Shown here: positions 40,201 through 49,200 of the stretch, piece by piece | Position numbering within the stretch: position 1 is the first letter of the stretch | How the letters are laid out: each line of letters opens with the position of its first letter | Origin: Leptasterias polaris | Taxonomy: Eukaryota; Echinodermata; Asteroidea; Forcipulatida; Asteriidae | Assembly (NCBI GenBank): GCA_037783415.1 | Contig: JAZGTN010000063.1 | Coordinates: 248,001 to 312,000, forward strand | Direction: 5' to 3' | DNA length: 64,000 bases | Notes under the pieces: generated by a model | Seen by the model: only the letters and a program-made list of their open reading frames with translations | Database searches by the model: none | What the model was told of the DNA's origin: nothing | Translations under genes and position numbers: made by a program

Positions 40201-43200
40201 CTCACAAATTTCAACAATAAAAAACATGTCAATTAACCAAAGTTTCAAACATTCAATAAATTCGAAACAAATATGATGAGAACACGTTTAAATAATTATT
40301 ATTTTGAAACAATGACTACTACGATACCTGGTCAACAATAAGAGTAATCCCTTTTTCAAATTTGCAGCGCCGACATTTTTTCAGCGTCCGTCAATTTTTT
40401 TACGTGACGTTCGAGAACTTACCGATCGGCCTGTAAATTAACCCTTGACTTGACTTACCCCTCTATTGTCCTCAATTGCAGTTAGGCCAGTTAAGTCAAC
40501 AGAGGGGGTAAGTTCGACTCACACATGTTTTGTTTTCTGTTAATACGTGTGCAAAATAAATCCGTCAATTAAATCACGCTCATACTTACTGACGTTCGAG
40601 AATCCATCGGACAGCTCCAGATGAAAAACCAAAATGTATCTGAGATGATTAACAACGGAAATACTTCCTTCCGAACGCTAGTTTTTGGAAACTAAATCAA
40701 CTTATGTTCAAGTACGCTTGATGTGGATTGCGCGAAGGTAATAAAGTCCCGAACGTCATTTGTAATAAATTCCGTCAATTTTCTCGAACGTCGTGCAAAT
40801 GCCGTCATTTTTTTTCTCGAACGTCATTTTTTCCGTCAAAAATGACGTTCGAAACTTTATGGAAGCTTGACAAATTTTTTTTTTTTTTTAGATTTTAGGT
40901 ATGAGAGGCTGCAAATATTGAAGAGAAATTACGGTAGTGTTGTGCCAGAAATAAATTAATAACAGACAATATTTGCTTAGTTTTTCCATCAATGTTATGC
41001 TCTCTTCTGTCAGGCTTATATTTTCTGTGTGTGATGTTTTGTTGAGTTTTTTTAATTTTTATTTGAAACTACATCAGTTGGGCCTCACCATAGAAAAGAA
41101 TGAATGTTCCTTGTGCTATCTTTGAACTAAATATAAATAACCACATGTTTCACTGCTGGAGACTCTACTTTTTAAAATGACCACTGCAAGATGAAAACTA
41201 ACTGAACTACCTTACATGAACATTTTGGTAAACTTAAATATGTATACAATTATTTAAAATATCTTACAAGGTCAAAAAGATTTTTTTGAAAAATGACATT
41301 TGAGGTTGTAAAATGGTCCATATTTTGAAGAATATGCCATATAACAAATGTAATTCCAAGGAGGAAACCTACGGAATCTGACGAAAGTTTATTGAAGAAC
41401 ACTTAATTATAGATATATAAGCTAAATTATTTACCAGAAGTTCCCGTTAGTGTTAGAGTTACAACCTATATTTACTGGCAACCCAAATTAAGGAAGCCAC
41501 CATATTAATTTCAATTCTGATTATTTGTAAATATTGTAAATACCACCCAATTGTTGAATAAGAATTCAGCTTGAATTTACTTCTGTGTCAAGTGAATATT
41601 ATTTGTGTCCGTCTTATGGTAACATACAATTATTGTCAACTTAGCATGACATGTGGAAGGTCCTAAATTTCAGATTCTGTGTCTCTGTCAATCACGTCAA
41701 TGTAGTTGAAAGGTCTTAGTCCTCTATTAGGACACAGAATTGTACAGTATTTTAACACATCGATCAGGTACATGTATGACCTGGTCTTTAGCACGATAGC
41801 AGTGGCCAGCAAAGCAGACTCTGCAATGAGCAACAGTAACAGAGATAGGTGGAATGTCTCTGTAAATCTGTTTTTGGGTCTTATGCTCACGCCATGAGAT
41901 GTTCTGCACCCTCAAAAGAAGCCTGGTGTTTTGACCATCAAGACGATCTTGAAGCTATTTTTTCATGGTCGAGGTTTCAGCTCCATATTGAAGTATATTT
42001 CTACACAGACTATGAAGAAGGCCAGTTTTGTTGACATTGCTATATTTCATTGCCAGGTTGTGAAGCTTGTTACAGGCATTCAAAGCTTTGCATATCAGGA
42101 AGTCCTTACTATCGGCAACATAGAGGTCAAGACTTTGCCTGAGAGCCACCACAATCACAAAGAGGAACGGAGCTAGTGTGTCCCCTAAAGGATTCCTGCC
42201 ATTGATAGGAACTCCTATGTTTGGCCATCTGTGTTTTGCACAAAGCTTGATTCATGAGTTGTCATACATAGTGATGGCTTTGACAATCTTATCTGGGACA
42301 CCGTAATTCAAGAGTATGTGCACCATGATTTTCGAATACGACTTGCACCAACAACCTCCGGATTAACGTGCTGGCGCTCTACCAACTGAGCTAGCCCTAT
42401 GTTGTCAGTCTCCCTAATTTTGTCAGCCTTTCTGTTTGGGGTGCCAGTCAGAAGACATACAAACTTCAACTGCTGTGTAGCCAGGGATCACTCATGAATT
42501 TAAGATTCAAATCTCGAAAAGGGGAGAGATGTAGCATCTGTATAGCACCCTCTGTTTACAATTTACCATGCAAGAAATTAGAACCTCCATATTTCTTTGC
42601 CTTTTGTCCCGAAATACTAAAATTGATAATTTTCAAAAGCTGTGCACAGTGTGCTGACTGCTGGTTGGCTTGTACATGTACTTTGGACCTGCTGTTAAAG
42701 TACTGTGGACACTATGTGTTGTGTGATGTGTGGACAGCCGAAGGGAGACTGTACACTGTGTTGCATGTACTGTACATGTACCACACATCTACAATGTGGT
42801 GCCATTAGTTTGGTGCATGCATGTCTGTTGTGAAAGATTGCTGGTGCATCAATTCTATCAAATATTAAGACTATCAAACCATTTTTTCACATGAAAATAA
42901 TCCTTTTATGAGATTTTATCTATGTATCTCTGATGTTTGTGTGTGAAAGATATTTTATTCTGACTCAAATGTGTTGATCAGGTGACCGCTAATCACAAAC
43001 GTTTTCTCACCTGAAAGAAGAACATCGGGAATGGCAACCTATCTTGAATCTTGTACAACCTTGACGGTTCATAATGGTGGCCCTGCACATAGTCCTGATT
43101 GTCTAGCCAGCCCTGTCAGGGGGCATTGAGTGGCTTTGAAAATATTTCACAACTGCGCTTGGACAATGCCATGTGCAATCTTTGTCTACTTTGGTGATTT

Positions 43201-46200
43201 GCTTATACATGTAGTAGGCCTATACAACTCAATAAAGGAAACTTGCTGAGTTGTGAATCTCACACACACCTTGGTCTTTACCTCTTTGCATACAAATATG
43301 GGACCTTCTTTGCAAAGTGTCTCTGATATTCAATCTGGCCTGGAAGGCTAACACCTTTCCAGGGGCAAAGTCATTCCAATGGATTGGACCTTGCATCAGG
43401 CAGTGGTTCAGACCATCTTTGTAACATGTATGTAGTTTCCCCCACATACATGTAGACCTCTTTCTTAATCATCTGGACAACCATGTAAGCTTTCCTGCTT
43501 ACACATGCCAACTTATGGGGTACTTTTAACAATGGAACAATGCTACCCCACAAGGTTTTCTTTGTCCTAGTGCTACCCCACAAGGTTTTCTTTGTCCTAG
43601 TGCTACCCCACAAGGTTTTCTTTGTCCTAGTGCTACCCCACAAGGTTTTCTTTGTCCTAGTGCTACCCCACAAGGTTTTCTTTGTCCTAGTGCTACCCCA
43701 CAAGGTTTTCTTTGTCCTAGTGGTACCCCACAGAGGATTTCTTCAGAAAAGGGAATAAAAGAACAAGGGATGAACCCTGTAACTGCCATACATGTATGTA
43801 AGGGAGTGTGTGTGATTTCCAAGTGATAACTCAAGAAGGACTTGGCATATCAACTTAAAACTTGGTTAGTGGATTTGTTGTGGGATCCCTCAGAAGTCTT
43901 TTGTTTTTGGAACTCCCATAAGTCAAATGTCATGGTTATTATGGCTAAAACAAAAGAAAAGTTGTGAGAGCGATAATTCAAGAAGGACTCAGCATAATTT
44001 CTCTAGTCTACTTCACTCAACTTACCCGTAGTGCCACTACTAATGCATTTTCCCTAACCGACAGGTTTAAATCACTAAGAGTTTTTAATATATATATATA
44101 TATACGCAACAGCGCCCTCTCTGGTCCCACCCTCAATGCCCCGCGGCCTGGCCGCCACAGTATCTTCCTCTTTTCTCTTAGTGCCGACCCAACGTAGACG
44201 TGGTTTTTACAGCTCTAAGAGTGTTGAGTATTCGTATAAGAGTTTAACGTTTGAATAAACATTTTTTTCAGTGTAGAGTTACTTGTGTGTTTTTTGCTAA
44301 TAGTAGCTATTTTTTAAGTGTTTTTTAGAAGTGTTTTTTGAGTATTTTTGAGTGGATTTTCGAGATTTCTCTATGGAAAAGTTGTGGCTCGAACGGATCG
44401 GCCATTAACGTGAACTCCCCGGGTCCGATAGTTCCTTCATCAGGGGTTCGAGCCGGAGGCATCATGGCGATGGGGCTTGGTTCCCCCCTGCCTTCACCCT
44501 TCTCGGCTGACAGATCCCATACTACGGCAAGTAGAAAAAGAAGAAAACGAGCACCCGTTCTGCTCCGGGCTCTTCTTCGGGAAAGTCACCCGGCCGTAGT
44601 GGGAAACTGAGCCGGCACGAGGACTCCGTGTCCCAGGCCGACTTTATGGCGGCTTTCCGCTCCATCTGGACTCGCTCAGAGTCTTCCCAGCATCGCACCT
44701 CCTGTAGCGGGAGCCCACACCTATCCGAGCGTGGTCCAGGGCTGGCTACGGGGTGATCAGCTGAGTCTTCCCCAGACCCAGAGCAGAACTCCACCCGCTG
44801 CACCAAGCATCAGTGTGCACCCTTCGGGAGGATTCGACGAGTTTGACAACGACTCAATCACCATGGTAACTCAACTATGTACAGTGTAGTCATCAACAAA
44901 TCCGGACCCCTCCTCGCGAGTCAATACGAACTACACACAAGAACCGGGTTGAGGAGACACCCGTTAACCTGGGGTCATGCGATATGGTGTGTACAGATGT
45001 ATGCGATAACGTGTGTACCAGGACAAGCGATAATTCATGTGAGGAGACACGCGACAATCCACAGGTTACCTCCTGCACCACTCGTGCCAGTGAGGATTAT
45101 TTATCCCTGTCGGAGGTACACCGGACGTGCGCTGACTCTTGGTCTTTGAAACCCAGTTACGCCTGGTCCAGCAGGACATGGTCCGTGTACTCAATCTACC
45201 GGCAGAGGAGAGCACACCACCGGGGCATGACCGCCCAGCACGCCAGACTTTCAAGAGACGCACGGGTCCAAAAGAGCCCCCCCGTTCAGTCTTCCCAATC
45301 CTACCTTTTGACTCCGTCTGTGCAGATGGCATTAAGTCCATTGCCGAGGCACTCCCTGGAAACTTACAGCGGCACGTGCCAACTCATACTACCATTTTCC
45401 ACAACCAGACTTTGAAAACTTCTTTACGGTACCAGCGATTTCCGACTCCGTAAATGACAAGCTGGTGGCCGATGGAGCTGCTACTGCCCCGAAGGGCACC
45501 TTTGTCGACAAGGTTCGTTTCAAGACGGAAGAAGCCTTATGTAAGGTCGACGCATCCTCCCGACACGGGATGTGGGGGACATCCTTTCTTCTTCTCCTAA
45601 CAGAATATCTTGTCAGCGGCTCCTGGGAAGACTCGACGATCCCCGCCGATATGTTAACAGCAGGGTTCAACTGCCTCGAGGAGGGCTTGCGTTCCCTTCA
45701 AGGTCAGTTTGCCCGGATCTCAGTTATGGCGACATAGCAACGTCCTGGATGCTCTCTTCCTCTCGACCGAGGGAGCTCGAAAGCACCTGGTGATGCTCCC
45801 TCTACTCGGAAACCGACCTCTTCAACAATAAATTCCAGGAGGCCATGGAGGAAGAGGCAAAACACCCTGATGCCATGGAAAAGATCAACCTCCGCCAACC
45901 CAAGACACCACAATGTGGGAACAAACCCCAGACATCTAGAACAGGGTTTCGTATCCCCCAAGCGTTTCGTGGCCAGTGAGGATGAGACAGCGACCCGTGA
46001 AGCACGAGCCCCCTTCCATGACGGATCCGGCCCTTTAAAAATCTTGGCAGTTTTCACACATCCTTTTCAACCTCTGTGGGGAGTCTTTAAGTAAACAAAC
46101 TTCCTCTTCCCCACTGAGATAATCCCCCTAATCCAGTAAATAAACATTCACTCACCCAGCTTCATTATTGCCGGAACTATTTCAATGCATTTTCATGTAC

Positions 46201-49200
46201 ACATAAAGTGCACTATTGTTTTAACATGGTTTCTAGACCTCCCTGTTAGGCCGTTCCAATTTTATTAGTTGGTTTACGGATTGCGGCGACGCGTTTTGTT
46301 GAAAAAACGAAAACAATTAAAATTGGAAAATCCATTCATTTTTTTATTTTTTTTTTGTCCCGGCTTCGAATATTCCAACTTTGGTCAGATTATTTAAAAT
46401 AATTAGTCGACTTTTTATTGAGAAAAAGCTCATGAAAAAAAACCCTAAACATCGTGTTACGTTTCGATCACGCATTGCGTTGGTCGATCATGGTCCGATG
46501 GATACAGAGTGCTTCGCGGGCCGGCCGCCGGCAGCGCACGGCACAGAGAGCATGGAGCTATGCTCCATTGTAAGAGCTAGCTACATGTAACTCTGTGCCT
46601 CCCTCATGTTTCGATATCAAATACACACAGCGCATGGGGCTGTGCTTAATAGAGAGAACAGCCCATGTGGACCGTTCGGTAGATCAGTGGGTATGCAATA
46701 CCGGCGGCTCTGGGGTTGTGTGCTAGACGGGAAGTGTAATACGCAATGTAAACGAAATAGTCTGATACTTGATGATGTAAACAAAATGCTATGTCGCATG
46801 TGATCAAGTGCAAGATTCAGCGTTCTGTCAAAGTTTGGTGGATCCAAATCACAATGAATGGCAAGCACGATCCGAGCAAAAAATACTTGTTCAGTGACTG
46901 TAAAAGATGGAGGAAAGCTGGATAAACCCCTTATTGATTGCTGTCTCACTGGATTAAATGATCGGTTCGTTGACCAATGCAACGGGTGTCAGTAAAAAGT
47001 CCCTTCAGAACTTCAGGTACAATTTTACTGCGACATGACGACTACCTCCGACTGCGGAACGGCTATTTAGTATTTAGCGTGGAAATTAATTGTTTTCGTG
47101 TATTTTTACTATAAAGTTTGAAGTCTACCAACAGTTGGTAACACTTCTAAATTAACCAAGGTCCTAGGTTAGCTAGACGGACTACAGTTAAAGCCGATAG
47201 TTATCAATGCGCACGGAAGACTTGCACCGGACATCAAAACAAACTCCAGGTAAAAGATCGTTCTCGGCCGTTTTGGGGTTATTTTTCACGGTTCAAAAAA
47301 GAAAATAAGGTAACAGTTTTCGCAGAATATTATTTTAACGATGTTTTTTACTCAGATTGTGAAACTTTGCTTTACAAAATATGACTGAATTCCTTAGGCA
47401 GGGCTACTGTCCACCTTCCCAAGATGATTATAATAGGATTAGCGGTGATAAGAATCTTAATCTCCCAGGCCTTCTTTCTGAAAAGGATGTTTTCCAACCC
47501 GAGTGAACAGAAGGCTCACTCGGGTTGAGTTTTAAAAGGCGGGATCCGTAATGCCAAGCCCGCAAACCACAACAGCCGATGGCCCAGATGGCCAGGCCGC
47601 CGACCTCTCATTTTGGAGGTTGGTGCAAATGACTCCATACAGTTAAGACGGCCCCCTCTCGTGGGACCCGTAGGTTCCACGGTGTTGGGCAACTAAGCCC
47701 TGTTCCAGCTGGTCCGGGGCATGTTTGTCGAGCACCCGCCTACCTCAGAAGTTAGTTCCCTCATGGGACCTCTCACAGGTTCTAGAAGCATTAACGAAGC
47801 CTCCCTTCGAGCCTCTGGGTCAGGTTCCTCTCACCAAGGCATTGATCAAAGTAGCTTTTCTTCAAGCTGTAGCCACCACCTGCCGACGGAGTGAACTCCA
47901 GTCGCTGACGATTGATCCCGGGCACATACGTTGGGAACAGGGAGGGGTGCGACTGATTCCCAGGATGGGTTTTCTGACAAAGAATCAGTCACCATCTTTT
48001 CACCTGCCAGACATTTTTGTGCCAGATCTAAAGTCCGTGTCTTCCATCCCAGAAGATAAACTCTGGTGCCCAGTACGGACGCTTAAGTGTACTTAAACCG
48101 CACAAAACATCTGCAGGGAGAATGTAAGTAGCTTCTCATTACTTCCATTCTCCCACATCGAGCGGCCTCAAAAGACACGATCGCCCGCTGGGTAGTGCAG
48201 GCAATCAAGAAAGACACGATCGCCCGCTGGGTAGTGCAGGCAATCAAGGCAGCTTCAACCCCTTGAGACCCCAGCACATGCTCATGAAGTTTGGGGTATG
48301 GTAGCGTCGTGGGCATTCTTCAAGGGTGTGCCATCAACGACATTATCCAGGCAGCATGCTGGAAGACGTCGAGCACCTTTACATCCTGTTATTTGAAAGA
48401 TGTCCTCAGACAAAATGGAAGGACGGGGAGAGCGATGCTGGCAGCGCCAAGGCCCCCCTGCCAACTGAGAGGACAAGCCGGCCGAGGGCCAATAGACCCG
48501 CAGGCCTTAGACATACAGTGAGTATAACCGGTATTGTGTAATCTATATACTCTAGGCTTGTAATTTTTTTTTACCACAAGTCTTTCTCCCATTTTTTATG
48601 GGTAGTTTCGTTCTTCTGCCACAGCATCTCGCGTCCCTCCACCTTCTCACGGTGCGAGTCGATGCATTAGTAGTGACTTTAGGGGTAAGTTGAGTGATGT
48701 AGACTCCCCCCCCCCCCCCCCCCCACAGTAGTGTGGTAGGAGTCTACGAACGAATACTTACCCGTAGAGCATCCCTCCCTCCTCCCCTTGATAGCTCGAT
48801 CCTCTGGAGGTACCTCTGGGTGGCTTTCGAGAAAAGAGGAAGATAACGTGGTGGCCAGGCGGCGGGGCATTGTGGGTGGGACCAGAGAGGGCGCTGTTGC
48901 GTATATATATATTTATATATATTAAAAACTCTTAGTGATTTAAACCTGTCGGTTAGGGAAAATACATTAGTAGTGGCACTACGGGTAAGTTGAGTGAAGT
49001 AGACTCCTACCATACTACTGTGGGGGGAAAAACAGATTGACTTGCAGGGCATTTGTGTTGAGCAGGCACGACTTTTCTTGTTTCATAAATATTTGGCATG
49101 TTACTTGCCTATGATGTTGCCTATGATAGGCCTACAGCCTTTCAAATGGTATAGAGTGTGATACAAACCAAAAATGGTATAGAGTGTGATACAAACCAAA

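Larger units (their letters stand above)
44005..49026 (+). mobile_element. DIRS-type retrotransposon with inverted termini, RT/RNase H deleted
   Basis: About 170 bp at the left (44005-44172) is the reverse complement of 48836-49005. Between them are a DIRS gag, a spacer, a tyrosine recombinase and a region complementary to the right outer end (48664-48770). This is the DIRS1 plan: inverted terminal repeats plus internal complementary region. The RT and RNase H are missing. The 46.1-47.5 kb part is foreign or unrecognised. It lies in the sense orientation in the 28-kb BSDC1 intron. Confidence 0.88.

Noticed and set aside
42335..42400. A tRNA gene on the minus strand
   Set aside because: The D-arm is good, but the T-arm/B-box is degraded and the acceptor stem does not close; a SINE head fits better.
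43371..43834. Open frames with repeated KTLWGSTRTK or VFFVLVLPHK
   Set aside because: Artefact of the 30-bp tandem repeat, whose period preserves any frame.
47725..48096. A host integrase or phage-type recombinase gene
   Set aside because: Sequence and context match the recombinase of a DIRS retrotransposon, with frameshifts and a lost arginine.
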